A DNA stretch of 64,000 nt from CAVXHQ01 sp963789535 (GCA_963789535.1 CAWBKU010000005.1:1488001-1552000), one strand, 5' to 3'; positions 17,463 to 27,141 are shown, counted from the stretch's first letter. The notes: generated by a model from the letters alone, not told the origin. Program-made: numbers and translations.

Positions 17463-18181
17463 GGGTGGACCTGAGCGATCTGCCGAACATCGCGCCGGGG
17501 CACCTGATACCGCCGGACCCGACGCTTTTGGCCGCGCCCGGCGATCCGGGGCATCCGCCGCGCGTCCTGTTGCTGTATGGCTCGCTGCGCGCCACCAGCT
17601 ATTCGCGCGCCGTGGCCGAAGAGGCGGCGCGGATCCTGCGCGTGCTGGGGTGCGAGACGCGGACCTATGATCCGCGCGGATTGCCCCTCGTGGACGATTG
17701 CGCCGAGAGTCATCCGAAGGTGGCCGAACTGCGCGCGGCGGCGCTCTGGTCCGAGGCGATGGTCTGGTCCAGCCCGGAACGACACGGGGCGATGACAGGC
17801 GTCATGAAGACGCAGATCGACTGGCTGCCATTGGCGCCGATCGGCGGGGTCAGGCCGACGCAGGGCAAGGTGCTGGCGCTGTGTCAGGTCTCGGGCGGCT
17901 CGCAATCGTTCAATGCGGTCAACCAGATGCGCATCCTCGGCCGCTGGATGCGGATGGTGACGATCCCCAACCAAAGCTCGGTGCCCAAGGCGTGGGGAGA
18001 GTTCGAGGGCGGCCGGATGAAACCCGGGCCGCTCTATGACCGGATCGTCGACGTTATGGAGGAACTGGCGCGGTTCACCTGGATGGTGCGCGGGCGCAGC
18101 GCGGGTCTCGTCGACCGCTATTCCGAGCGGGTGGAGAGTGCGGAGGCCCTGAGCCGCCGGGTGAACCTGCCGCGCGTCTAG
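17459..18181 (+). CDS. arsH: ArsH-type NADPH-dependent FMN oxidoreductase
   Basis: A 240-residue flavodoxin-fold protein. ArsH oxidises trivalent organoarsenicals and gives resistance. Diagnostic motifs are LLYGSLRATSYSR (FMN phosphate loop), MVWSSPERHGAMTGVMKTQ, and VSGGSQSFNAVNQMRILGRW, followed by MRMVTIPNQSSVPKA. The GTG start overlaps the stop of the CII-like gene, so the two are coupled. No arsR, arsB, arsC or acr3 gene is next to it, so it is an orphan arsenic gene here or has another redox role. Confidence 0.92.
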   Translation: MRVDLSDLPNIAPGHLIPPDPTLLAAPGDPGHPPRVLLLYGSLRATSYSRAVAEEAARILRVLGCETRTYDPRGLPLVDDCAESHPKVAELRAAALWSEAMVWSSPERHGAMTGVMKTQIDWLPLAPIGGVRPTQGKVLALCQVSGGSQSFNAVNQMRILGRWMRMVTIPNQSSVPKAWGEFEGGRMKPGPLYDRIVDVMEELARFTWMVRGRSAGLVDRYSERVESAEALSRRVNLPRV

Positions 18182-18471
18182 CGCAGCGGGACCGAGTAGA
18201 GGTTGGTTCCGCCGTACCGGGCGACGAGCCGCGCGTTCGTTTCGGTGACGAACACGCCGAGGTTCTCGGCATCCGCCGGACAGCCCACCAGATCGGCGGC
18301 GTCGTCGAGGAACCGGTTGGTGAATTCGGTCTCGCCGACACGCCGACAGACATCCCCCTCGGCGCGATAACCGCCACCGAAGAAGGGCAGCGGCTCGGGG
18401 ACCGTGGTCGCGGGCATGCAGGCGGCAAGGCCGATGGCGGCGCAGGGCAAAAGCGGGACCGAACGATACAT
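18178..18471 (-). CDS. Small lipoprotein, function unknown
   Basis: A 97-residue protein with an N-terminal hydrophobic signal ending in the lipobox LAAC (Cys at residue 18), so it should be lipid-anchored after Lgt and signal peptidase II processing. The mature part has EGDVCRRVGETEFTNRFLDD, then AADLVGCPADAENLG, with two Cys that could pair. I recall relatives in Rhodobacteraceae without function. Its 3' end overlaps the arsH 3' end by four bases in a convergent arrangement. Confidence 0.75.
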   Translation of the reverse strand: MYRSVPLLPCAAIGLAACMPATTVPEPLPFFGGGYRAEGDVCRRVGETEFTNRFLDDAADLVGCPADAENLGVFVTETNARLVARYGGTNLYSVPLR

Positions 18472-18573
18472 GTCGAACCTCCGGGCAGGATCGCCTGCGG
18501 CGACCCTAGCACGGATGCCCGGTCTTTCGTGACATTTCGGTCGTTCCCGGCAGGGATCCGCCGGGCCCGCGCC

Positions 18574-18756
18574 TCAGGTCTTGGCGGTCTCGACGCGCGG
18601 TTTGCGCACGACGAGGTAGAGGGCGAGGCCGATCACCGGCGCCACGCAGGTGAACACGCCCCAGCCGAGGCCGTTCATGCCCCGCTCGCGGGCGTCGTGG
18701 GCGATGACGAAGCCGATGACGATGAAGACGATATAAAGCGGGATGAAGAAGGGCAT
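18574..18756 (-). CDS. Small two-helix membrane protein
   Basis: A 60-residue protein with two hydrophobic segments (about residues 3-20 and 31-49), each followed by basic or charged residues: HDARERG after the first and RKPRVETAKT at the end. I do not recognise a family. Codon use is the same as its neighbours, and the ATG is preceded by GAGGAACC, which could act as a weak ribosome binding site. It lies alone between the lipoprotein gene and carB on the same strand as carB. Confidence 0.55.
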   Translation of the reverse strand: MPFFIPLYIVFIVIGFVIAHDARERGMNGLGWGVFTCVAPVIGLALYLVVRKPRVETAKT

Positions 18757-18818
18757 GTTGGTTCCTCGACTGTTGCCAGTGGTTCATGCCTGCAAAAAAT
18801 GACCCCGATATGGCGGCC

Positions 18819-21800
18819 TTAGGCCTGCAAACTGCGCACGCCCACATCCCCCTCGGTCCTTGCGCGGATCGCCAGCGCCGCCGCGTGGCTGGCCGCAGCC
18901 GTCGTGAAATAGGGGATCTTGTCGTAGAGCGCGACCGCGCGGATCGAGCGGCTGTCCTCGACCGCCTGCGCGCCTTCCGTCGTGTTCATCACCAGATGCA
19001 CGTGGCCGTCCTTCATCCGGTCGGCGATGGTCAACCCGCCCTCGTAGACCTTGTTCACCGTCTCGCAGGCGATGCCATGACCGCCCAGCCATTTCGCGGT
19101 GCCGCGCGTCGCCAGCAGGGCAAACCCCTGCGCCGTGAGGATTTCCGCCGCCTCGAGCATGGCTGCCGTCTTGTCGTCGTCGCGGATCGACAGGAACGCG
19201 ATCCCGGTGCGTGGCAGGTCGACGCCGGCGCCCATCTGCGCCTTCAGGAACGCGCGCGCGAAACTGCGGTCCCAGCCCATGACCTCGCCCGTCGAGCGCA
19301 TTTCGGGCCCGAGGATCGTGTCGACGCCGGGGAAACGGGCGAAGGGCAGGACCGCCTCCTTGACCGAGAACCACGGCATGTTCGGGTCGGCGAGCGTCAT
19401 CGGATCGGCGTAGGGCAGGGGGGTGTCGTAGTCGACCTGTCCGTAGGCGGGGCGCATCGGAAAGGCGCTCAGTTTCTCGCCCGCCATGATCCGGGCGGCG
19501 ATACTGGCGATGGCGCTATCGGTGGCCTTGGCCACGAAGGGCACGGTGCGGCTGGCGCGGGGGTTCACCTCGATCAGATAGACCACCTCGGCGCCGTCCT
19601 CGACCCTGACCGCGAACTGCACGTTCATCAGGCCGACGACGTTGAGGGCAAGGGCCAGTTGCCGGGTCTGGGTGCGGATCACCTCCTGCACGGCTTGCGA
19701 CAGGGTATGCGGCGGCAGGCAGCAGGCGCTGTCGCCGGAATGGACGCCCGCCTCCTCGATATGCTGCATGATGCCTGCGACATGCGTATCGGTGCCGTCG
19801 CAGAGGCAGTCCACGTCGACCTCGGTCGCACCCGAAAGGTAGCTGTCGAGCAGGACCGGGCTGTCGCCCGACACCACGACGGCCTCGGAGATATAGCGTT
19901 CCAACTGGCTCTGATCGCGCACGATCTCCATCGCGCGGCCGCCCAGCACATAGGACGGGCGGATCACCAGCGGAAAGCCGATGTCGCCGGCGATGGCGAG
20001 GGCCTCGGCATCCGAATGGGCGATGCCGTTGACGGGCTGCTTCAGGCCGAGGCGCTGCACGAGCTGCTGGAACCGCTCGCGGTCCTCGGCCAGGTCGATG
20101 GCGTCGGGGGTCGTGCCGAGGATCGGGATGCCCGCCTCGTGCAGCGCATTCGCCAGTTTCAGCGGGGTCTGGCCGCCGAACTGCACGATGACGCCGTGCA
20201 GGATGCCGTTCTCCTGCTCTCGGGTCAGGATTTCCATGACGTGCTCGAAGGTCAGCGGCTCGAAATACAACCGGTCCGAGGTGTCGTAATCGGTGCTCAC
20301 CGTCTCGGGGTTGCAGTTGATCATGATCGTCTCATAGCCCGCTGCCGTCAGCGCATAGCAGGCATGGACGCAGCAATAGTCGAACTCGATCCCCTGACCG
20401 ATCCGGTTCGGCCCGCCGCCCAGGATCACCACCTTCTTGCGCGCGCTGGGCCGCGCCTCGCATTCGACCTCGCCCATCACCGGCGTCTCATAGGTGGAAT
20501 ACATATAGGGCGTCTGCGCCTCGAACTCGGCGGCGCAGGTGTCGATCCGCTTGAACACCGCCCGCACCCCGAGGTTGAGCCGCGCGCGGCGCACATTGTC
20601 CTCGTCGCGGCCCGTCAGGGCGGCCAGCCGCGCGTCGGTGAACCCCATCATCTTGAGGCGGCGCAGGCCATGTTCCGTCACCGGCAGGCCGGTGCGGCGC
20701 ACGTCCTCCTCGGCCTCCACGATCTCGCGGATGCGGGCGAGGAACCAGGGATCGAACTTCGTCACGGCATGGATGTCGTCGTCGGGCAGGCCATGGCGCA
20801 TCGCCTGCGCGATCACCCGGATCCGGTCGGGCGTCTGGCGCGCCAGCGCCTTGGTGATCGCGGCGCGGTCGGGGGCGCCCTCCCTGGAAACACCGGGTAT
20901 CGCGATCTCGTCGAACCCACTCAGCCCGGTCTCGAGCGAGGCCAGCGCCTTTTGCAGGCTCTCGTGGATCGTCCGCCCGATCGCCATCACCTCGCCCACC
21001 GATTTCATCGCCGTGGTCAACAAGGGTTCGGCGCCCGGAAACTTCTCGAAGGCGAAGCGGGGGATCTTGGTCACGACATAGTCGATGGTCGGCTCGAAGG
21101 ATGCAGGCGTCACGCCGGTGATGTCGTTGTCGAGTTCGTCCAGCGTATAGCCCACCGCCAGCTTCGCCGCGATCTTGGCGATCGGGAACCCCGTCGCCTT
21201 CGACGCCAGCGCGGACGACCGCGACACGCGCGGGTTCATCTCGATCACCACCATCCGCCCGTCGGCGGGGTTCACGGCCCATTGCACGTTGGATCCCCCC
21301 GTCTCGACGCCGATCTCTCGTAGAACCGCGATGCTGGCGGTCCGCATCCGTTGATATTCCTTGTCGGTCAGCGTCAGCGCCGGGGCCACGGTGATGCTGT
21401 CGCCGGTATGCACGCCCATCGGGTCGACGTTCTCGATGGCGCAGACGATGATGGCGTTGTCGGCCCGGTCGCGCACCACCTCCATCTCGAACTCCTTCCA
21501 CCCCAGCAGGCTCTGGTCGATCAGGATCTGCCCCACCGGGCTCGCGTCCATGCCGGATCGACAGAAATGCTCGTATTGCTCGCGGTTATAGGCCACGCCG
21601 CCGCCGGTGCCGCCGAGCGTGAAGGCGGGCCGGATGATCGCGGGCAGCCCGACGTAGTCCAGCGCCGCGACCGCCTCGGCCACGCCCGCCTTCAGGTCGC
21701 GCTTGCCGGTCTCCAGCTTCGGTGCCGTCACGATGGTCGCCTTCGGATTCTCGAGGCCGATCCGGTCCATCGCCTCGCGAAACAGCTTGCGGTCCTCGGC

Positions 21801-22175
21801 CATTTCGATGGCCTCGCGCTTGGCGCCGATCATCTCGACGCCGAATTTCGCCAGCACCCCCATCTCCTCGAGGGCCAGCGCGGTGTTCAGCCCGGTCTGC
21901 CCGCCCATCGTCGGGAGCAGCGCGTCGGGCCGCTCCTTCTCGATGATCCTGGCCACGATCTCGGGTGTGATCGGCTCGATATAGGTCGCATCCGCCAGCC
22001 CCGGATCGGTCATGATCGTCGCGGGGTTCGAGTTCACGAGGATGACGCGATACCCCTCTTCTCGCAGCGCCTTGCACGCCTGCGCGCCGGAATAGTCGAA
22101 CTCGCAGGCCTGACCGATGACGATGGGGCCCGCGCCGATGATCATGATGGATGAGATATCCGTGCGCTTCGGCAT
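18819..22175 (-). CDS. carB: Carbamoyl-phosphate synthase large subunit
   Basis: An 1118-residue enzyme that makes carbamoyl phosphate from bicarbonate, ammonia (from CarA) and two ATP, for arginine and pyrimidine synthesis. It has the duplicated ATP-grasp layout: first half IMIIGAGPIVIGQACEFDYS and GGTGGGVAYN, second half VVILGGGPNRIGQGIEFDY and PLVIRPSYVLGG. The C-terminal MGS-like allosteric domain ends the protein. The length is slightly above the usual ~1070, as is common in alphaproteobacteria. carA is not in the window. Confidence 0.97.
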   Translation of the reverse strand: MPKRTDISSIMIIGAGPIVIGQACEFDYSGAQACKALREEGYRVILVNSNPATIMTDPGLADATYIEPITPEIVARIIEKERPDALLPTMGGQTGLNTALALEEMGVLAKFGVEMIGAKREAIEMAEDRKLFREAMDRIGLENPKATIVTAPKLETGKRDLKAGVAEAVAALDYVGLPAIIRPAFTLGGTGGGVAYNREQYEHFCRSGMDASPVGQILIDQSLLGWKEFEMEVVRDRADNAIIVCAIENVDPMGVHTGDSITVAPALTLTDKEYQRMRTASIAVLREIGVETGGSNVQWAVNPADGRMVVIEMNPRVSRSSALASKATGFPIAKIAAKLAVGYTLDELDNDITGVTPASFEPTIDYVVTKIPRFAFEKFPGAEPLLTTAMKSVGEVMAIGRTIHESLQKALASLETGLSGFDEIAIPGVSREGAPDRAAITKALARQTPDRIRVIAQAMRHGLPDDDIHAVTKFDPWFLARIREIVEAEEDVRRTGLPVTEHGLRRLKMMGFTDARLAALTGRDEDNVRRARLNLGVRAVFKRIDTCAAEFEAQTPYMYSTYETPVMGEVECEARPSARKKVVILGGGPNRIGQGIEFDYCCVHACYALTAAGYETIMINCNPETVSTDYDTSDRLYFEPLTFEHVMEILTREQENGILHGVIVQFGGQTPLKLANALHEAGIPILGTTPDAIDLAEDRERFQQLVQRLGLKQPVNGIAHSDAEALAIAGDIGFPLVIRPSYVLGGRAMEIVRDQSQLERYISEAVVVSGDSPVLLDSYLSGATEVDVDCLCDGTDTHVAGIMQHIEEAGVHSGDSACCLPPHTLSQAVQEVIRTQTRQLALALNVVGLMNVQFAVRVEDGAEVVYLIEVNPRASRTVPFVAKATDSAIASIAARIMAGEKLSAFPMRPAYGQVDYDTPLPYADPMTLADPNMPWFSVKEAVLPFARFPGVDTILGPEMRSTGEVMGWDRSFARAFLKAQMGAGVDLPRTGIAFLSIRDDDKTAAMLEAAEILTAQGFALLATRGTAKWLGGHGIACETVNKVYEGGLTIADRMKDGHVHLVMNTTEGAQAVEDSRSIRAVALYDKIPYFTTAAASHAAALAIRARTEGDVGVRSLQA

Positions 22176-22260
22176 CGCGGCCCCCTGATGTGCAAAGTGT
22201 CTGTGTTATAGGGATGGGGCGCACAGGGGCAAGGGGGGCGCCCGGCCCGATCCGGGGGGC

Positions 22261-22304
22261 GAAATCTTTCGAAGATTTCGCCGTCGATTTCCTTGAAAGA
22301 AATC
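22261..22304. repeat. Family A double-hairpin repeat (A3)
   Basis: The first hairpin is the perfect palindrome GAAATCTTTCGAAGATTTC (22261-22279); the second is GATTTCCTTGAAAGAAATC (22285-22303), with CGTC between. It sits between the divergent starts of carB and aspS, so here it cannot serve simply as an end-of-gene terminator. It may be a leader element or a passive insertion. Confidence 0.7.
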
Positions 22305-22378
22305 GCCTCTCCTTGCCTTCCGCGCGGGGCAGAGTGTATCCGGGCGCGACCCGACGCCCGCCCCGAGGAACGCCCCCG

Positions 22379-24351
22379 ATGACCCAGATGCACGCCTACC
22401 GCTCCCACACCTGCGCCGCCCTCACGTCGGCCGATGTGGGCGATACCGTCCGCCTCGCGGGCTGGGTCCACCGGGTGCGCGACCACGGTGGCGTCCTGTT
22501 CATCGACCTGCGCGACCACTACGGCATCACGCAAGTGATCTGCGACGCCGACAGCCCGGCGTTCTCCGCCCTCGACAAGGTGCGCGCCGAGTGGTGCATC
22601 CGCATCGACGGCACCGTCAAGGCGCGCGACGCGGCCCTCGTGAACCCCAAACTCCCGACCGGCGAGATCGAGGTCTATGCGCGGGGCCTCGAGGTGCTGG
22701 GGGCGGCGGGCGAACTGCCGTTGCAGGTGTTCGGCGATCAGGAGTACCCCGAGGAGACGCGCCTGCGCTACCGCTACCTCGACCTGCGGCGCGAGGCGAT
22801 GCAGAAGAACATGAAGCTGCGCTCGGACGTGGTGCGCTCGATGCGGCAACGCATGTGGGATCAGGATTTCCGCGAATACCAGACGCCGATCATCACCGCC
22901 AGCAGCGCCCGAGGGCGCCCGCGATTTCCTCGTGCCGTCGCGCCTGCATCCGGGCAAATTCTACGCCCTGCCGCAGGCGCCGCAGCAATTCAAGCAATTG
23001 CTGATGGTCTCGGGGTTCGACAAGTATTTCCAGATCGCGCCGTGTTTCCGGGACGAGGATCCGCGCGCCGACCGCTCGCCCACGGATTTCTACCAGTTCG
23101 ATCTGGAAATGAGCTTCGTCGAGCAGCAGGACGTGTTCGACACGATCCAGCCGGTGGTGCAGGGGGTTTTCGAGGATTTTAAGTGGGTTAAAGAGCAGAA
23201 ACTCGGTATCGAAATGACCGTCGATACGACCTGGGAGCAGATTTCCTACGCAGACAGCGCCCTTTGGTACGGAACCGACAAACCCGACTTGCGCAATCCG
23301 ATCCGGATGCAGGTGGTAAGTGAGCACTTTCGCCGGATCCGGCTTTGCGATCTTCGCCAGCCTGCTGGAGCAGAAGGGCACCGAAATCCGCGCCATTCCC
23401 GCCCCCGGCGGCGGCAGCCGCAAGTTCTGCGACCGGATGAACGCCTTTGCCCAGAAGGAAGGGCTGCCGGGGATGGGGTATATCTTCTGGCGGGAGCTAA
23501 CTCGAAAATTGAAAAAGCATGGAACTTCGGAGTTCGACGCGGCAATCGATGCGCTAAGTGCGGACACATTGTGAGCAGCCGGTTGAGATGGCGAGGCAGT
23601 TTGCCAGAATTGCAGACTTCTAGTGCTACTAGGCAAGCAAAGTCGCGTTGAGCGAATACTTGATGATGGTCTGGAGCCGCAGGCCCCCTCGCCAAGAACA
23701 TCGGCCCCGAGCGCACCGAGGCCCTGCGCCAGAAACTTGGCCTCGGCGTGGGCGACGCCGCCTTCTTCCTCGGCGGCAAGCCCGAGAAATTCGAGGCCAT
23801 CGCCGGTCGCGCCCGCACCGAGATCGGCCGCGAGCTGAGGCTCACCGACGAAAACCGCTTCGCCTTCGCCTGGATCGTCGATTTCCCGATGTACGAGCGC
23901 ACCGACGACGGACAAGATCGACTTCTCCCACAACCCCTTCTCGATGCCACAGGGCGGTCTGGACGCCCTGCAAGGCGACCCGCTGAAGGTGCTCGGCTAT
24001 CAATACGACCTCGCCTGCAACGGCTACGAACTGATCTCCGGCGCGATCCGCAACCACAAGCCCGAGATCATGTTCAAAGCCTTCGAACTCGCGGGCTATG
24101 GCGAGGACGAGGTGCGCAAGCGGTTCGGCGGCATGGTCAACGCGTTCCAGTACGGCGCCCCTCCCCACGGCGGCTGTGCCGCGGGTATCGACCGCATCGT
24201 CATGCTGCTGGCCGACGAGGCCAACATCCGCGAGGTGATCCTGTTCCCGATGAACCAGCGCGCCGAGGACACGATGATGGGCGCGCCTTCCGAGCCTGCG
24301 AACGAGCAGTTGCGCGATTTGCGCCTGCGGGTGCTGCCGCCCGAGAGCTGA
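22379..24351 (+). pseudogene. aspS: Aspartyl-tRNA synthetase, three +1 frameshifts and an AT-rich insertion
   Basis: AspRS charges tRNA-Asp (or Asp/Asn in many alphaproteobacteria) and is essential. The anticodon-binding OB domain and class II motif 1 are intact to about 22906. Then the frame shifts +1 near 22906-22909, 23331-23334 and 23911-23913. Frame-corrected protein is continuous: HPGKFYALPQAPQQFKQLLM, YGTDKPDLRNPIRMQVVSEHF, RKFCDRMNAFAQKEGLPGMG, PPHGGCAAGIDRIVMLL. Around 165 bases (23497-23661) interrupt the FWRE to AAGPLAKN junction with unrelated AT-rich DNA containing a stop. The stretch 23165-23340 is also AT-richer. Start is the ATG at 22379 or 22388. Either misassembled or a dead copy. 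Confidence 0.88.
23497..23661. other. AT-rich insertion inside aspS
   Basis: About 165 bases that do not belong to aspS. Family proteins read straight from the FWRE motif to a GDDGLEAAGPLAKN-like motif; here the text between is foreign, ends the frame with TGA at 23572-23574, and is visibly poorer in GC than both flanks. I see no terminal inverted repeats and no target duplication, so it is not an ordinary insertion sequence. It could be a small mobile relic, a recombination scar or a misassembled read. Confidence 0.6.
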
Positions 24352-24388
24352 CGGCGGCCTGCCGCCCGGATCGGCAAACCTGCGGAGA

Positions 24389-24479
24389 ATGGGGTGAAAC
24401 CCCGTCCTGAACCTGCCCGTAGAATGGGGTTTCACCCCATCGACGCCGCCCCTATCGTCGGATCGGGTTTCACCGCATC
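24389..24479. repeat. Family D (REP-like) palindrome cluster downstream of aspS
   Basis: Three short palindromes follow the aspS stop: ATGGGGTGAAACCCCGT (24389-24405), ATGGGGTTTCACCCCAT (24424-24440) and a degenerate GATCGGGTTTCACCGCATC (24461-24479). The first and second are in opposite orientations in their loop, like a REP pair. The same palindrome occurs twice inside the transposase gene at 30569-31228, which is the likely mobiliser. Confidence 0.75.
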
Positions 24480-24591
24480 GTCACCGCCGACCCCGCAACA
24501 TCCCGCCTGTGGCCATACCCGCCCCGCCACGAACCGGATGACAACCCGCCACGCACCTGTCATCCCTTTCGCATCCCCTGTGCGAGCCACC

Positions 24592-25971
24592 ATGCCCTTC
24601 GATCCCACCACCGCCGCCATCCGCTTCGGCACCGGCCTGTCGCCGCTGGTGCCGCCACCGGACTCTGCCGCCGACATGCTCGCCCGGCTCACCGGCCCCG
24701 ATCTTGCCGCCGCCCTCGTGCCGCTGCCGACGACGGCGCAGGTCGTGCCATCCTTTCAGGACTTTTTCGCCCTGAACGTCGCCCGCCGGGACGCCCGGGG
24801 CACGGACGGCGAGGCGGCCGCAAACGCCGCGTTCGCCGCGGCGCAACGCGCCTCTCTCGACGTCGTCCGCGATGCCCTTACCGGCACGATGGCGCGGGGG
24901 GTCGCCACCGCCGACGGGCTGCGCGAGCGGCTGACCCGGTTCTGGGCCGACCATTTCACCGTGTTGGGGCGCAACGCGCTCAACCGCCACCTCGTCTCCC
25001 CCTTCGTCGAGGACACGATCCGCCCGCAGGTCGCGACCGGCCGCTTTGCCGATCTGCTGCGCGCCGTCGCCCTGCACCCGATGATGATCACCTACCTCGA
25101 CCAGAACCGCTCGATCGGTCCCGGCAGTCCGGCAGGCCTGCGCACCGGCAACGGGTTGAACGAGAACTTCGCCCGCGAACTGATCGAACTGCACACCCTC
25201 GGCGTCGGCGGGCCCTATACCCAGACCGACGTGCGCGAACTCGCCGAACTGCTCACCGGCCTCTCGTGGAACGCCAACCGGGGCGTGGAATACGTGCCGA
25301 ACTATGCCGAACCGGGGGCCGAGACGGTGCTGGGCCAGACCTTCTCGCCCGACGCCAGCCTCACGACCGTGACCGACGCCCTCGACGCCCTCGCCCGTCA
25401 TCCCGCCACCGCGCGCCACATCGCGACCAAACTCGCGGTGCACTTCGTCTCCGACACGCCCGATCCCGATCTGATCGACGCCCTGACGGCGACCTTCACC
25501 GCCACCGACGGCGCGCTGCTGCCGCTGGTCGAGACGCTGCTCGCCCACCCGGCAAGCTGGGCGCCCGCGCGCGCCAAGGTAAAGCCGCCGTTCGATTTCC
25601 TCACATCCGCCCTCCGCGCCCTCGCCGTGCCACCGGGCGCCCTCACCGCCCTCGACACCCGCGGCATGCGCCATATCCTCGGCGCGCCCCTCACCGCCAT
25701 GGGTCAGTCGTGGGAGGCGCCGGGCGGTCCCGACGGCTGGCCCGAGGCGGCGGCCGACTGGGTCACGCCGCAGTCGATGGCCGCCCGCATCTCCTGGGCC
25801 TTCGCGATACCCGCGCGCCTTCTCGGCGACCTCCCAGACCCGCGCGACTTCGTCCTGACCGCCCTCGGCGCCGGGGCCGATGCCGCCGTCGTCTTTGCCG
25901 CCTCTGCCGCCGAAACCCCTGCCGAGGGTATCGGCGTGATCCTCTCCTCCGCCGCCTTCCAACGCCGCTAG
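24592..25971 (+). CDS. DUF1800 family protein
   Basis: A 459-residue protein of DUF1800, usually paired with DUF1501. It has the family blocks LRERLTRFWADHFTV, NGLNENFARELIELHTLGVG, YTQTDVRELAELLTGLSW and RHIATKLAVHFVSD. The function is unknown; the pair is thought to be exported. The ATG at 24592 gives the common MPFDPTTAAIRFGTGLSP beginning; in-frame sequence further upstream includes the REP-like cluster and is not coding. The next gene starts nine bases after the stop, so the two are co-transcribed. Codons end mainly in C. Confidence 0.9.
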   Translation: MPFDPTTAAIRFGTGLSPLVPPPDSAADMLARLTGPDLAAALVPLPTTAQVVPSFQDFFALNVARRDARGTDGEAAANAAFAAAQRASLDVVRDALTGTMARGVATADGLRERLTRFWADHFTVLGRNALNRHLVSPFVEDTIRPQVATGRFADLLRAVALHPMMITYLDQNRSIGPGSPAGLRTGNGLNENFARELIELHTLGVGGPYTQTDVRELAELLTGLSWNANRGVEYVPNYAEPGAETVLGQTFSPDASLTTVTDALDALARHPATARHIATKLAVHFVSDTPDPDLIDALTATFTATDGALLPLVETLLAHPASWAPARAKVKPPFDFLTSALRALAVPPGALTALDTRGMRHILGAPLTAMGQSWEAPGGPDGWPEAAADWVTPQSMAARISWAFAIPARLLGDLPDPRDFVLTALGAGADAAVVFAASAAETPAEGIGVILSSAAFQRR

Positions 25972-25979
25972 GGACGCCC

Positions 25980-27141
25980 ATGCAACCGCTTACACGCCGC
26001 ACGCTGCTCGCCGGACTGGGCTGCTCGCTCGCCGCCTCGCCGCTCCTCACCCCGGTCAGCTTTGCCGCCGCCCCTGGCGACAACCGCCTGATCGTGATCC
26101 TGCTGCGCGGCGCGATGGACGGCCTCGACGCGATCCAGCCCACGGGCGATCCCGCCTTTGCCGCCCTGCGCCCGACGCTTGCCGGCACCGGCGCGGCCCT
26201 CGACGGCTTCTGGTCGCTGCACCCCGCCCTCGAACCCCTCCGCCCGCTCTGGAACACGGGCGAATTCGGCGCCGCCCACGCCGTCTCGACGCCCTACCGC
26301 GACAAGCGCAGCCATTTCGACGGTCAGGACATCCTCGAGGCCGGCACGCCCGCGCTCCTGCCCACCTCCGCCCGCGACGGCTGGCTCAACCGCCTCGTCT
26401 CCACCTTCGACGGCGCGCCGCCCGAGGTCGCCTACGCCGTCGGCCGCGACCGCATGCTCATCCTCGAAGGCGCCGCCCGCGTCGCGTCGTGGTCCCCCGA
26501 GGCCCGCCTCGCCCTCTCGCCCCAGGCCGAGCGCCTCCTCTCCCTCGTCTACGAAGGCGACCCCCTGTTCGAAGAGGCCGCCCAGGACGCCCTGCGCATC
26601 GCCGTCCGAGACCGAAGGCACCCGCCCCGAACGCGAGGCGAACGCCCTGCGCCTCGCCCGCTTCGTCTCGGAACGTCTGGCCGGCGAGACCCGCATCGCC
26701 ACCTTCTCCCTCGGCGGCTGGGACACCCACGGCAACCAGCGGCAGTTCCTGACCCGCGCGCTCGGCGCGCTGTCGGACACCGTGCTGGCCCTGCGCGAGG
26801 GTCTGGGGCCGCTCTGGGGGCAGACGGCGGTGCTGATGATGACCGAGTTCGGGCGGACGGCGCGCGAGAACGGCTCGCGCGGGACCGACCACGGGACGGG
26901 CGGGGCGATGCTGTTCGCCGGAGGGGCGCTGCGCGGCGGGCAGGTCGTGGGGCCGTGGCCGGGGCTGACGGATCTGTATGCCGACCGCGACCTGATGCCG
27001 GTGCGGGACGTGCGGGCGCACGCGGGGTGGGTGATCCGGCGGCTGTTCGGGGTGGCGGGAGCGGAGGTGGAGGGGGTGGTGTTTCCGGGGGTGGAGATGG
27101 GGGAGCGGAGAGTGGGGTGGTGTGAGGGGGGGGGGGTATGA
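25980..27141 (+). pseudogene. DUF1501 family Tat-exported protein, one +1 frameshift
   Basis: DUF1501 proteins are sulfatase-like and usually Tat-exported. The N-terminus LTRRTLLAGLGCSLAAS is a twin-arginine signal. The sequence is good to RIAV near 26603; then the frame moves +1 (extra C or G in 26601-26610) and resumes with ETEGTRPEREANALRLARF, FSLGGWDTHGNQ and TEFGRTARENGSRGTDHG. The last 40 codons become extremely G-rich and end in an 11-G run (27126-27136) just before the stop. A switch from C-ending to G-ending codons occurs within the gene near the frameshift. Sequencing error is likely. Confidence 0.85.

Noticed and set aside
18786..21323. Long open frame antisense to carB (over 800 codons)
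   Set aside because: It is the mirror of a high-GC gene: composition is Arg/Ala/His-rich without motifs, and carB on the other strand is intact and well conserved.
23497..23661. Insertion in aspS as an intein or self-splicing intron
   Set aside because: It is far too short, has an in-frame stop and shows no intein motifs or intron-like folding that I could see.
22379..24351. Programmed frameshifting in aspS
   Set aside because: Three shifts plus a stop-containing insert in one housekeeping gene, with no conserved slippery heptamer or pseudoknot, make this implausible.
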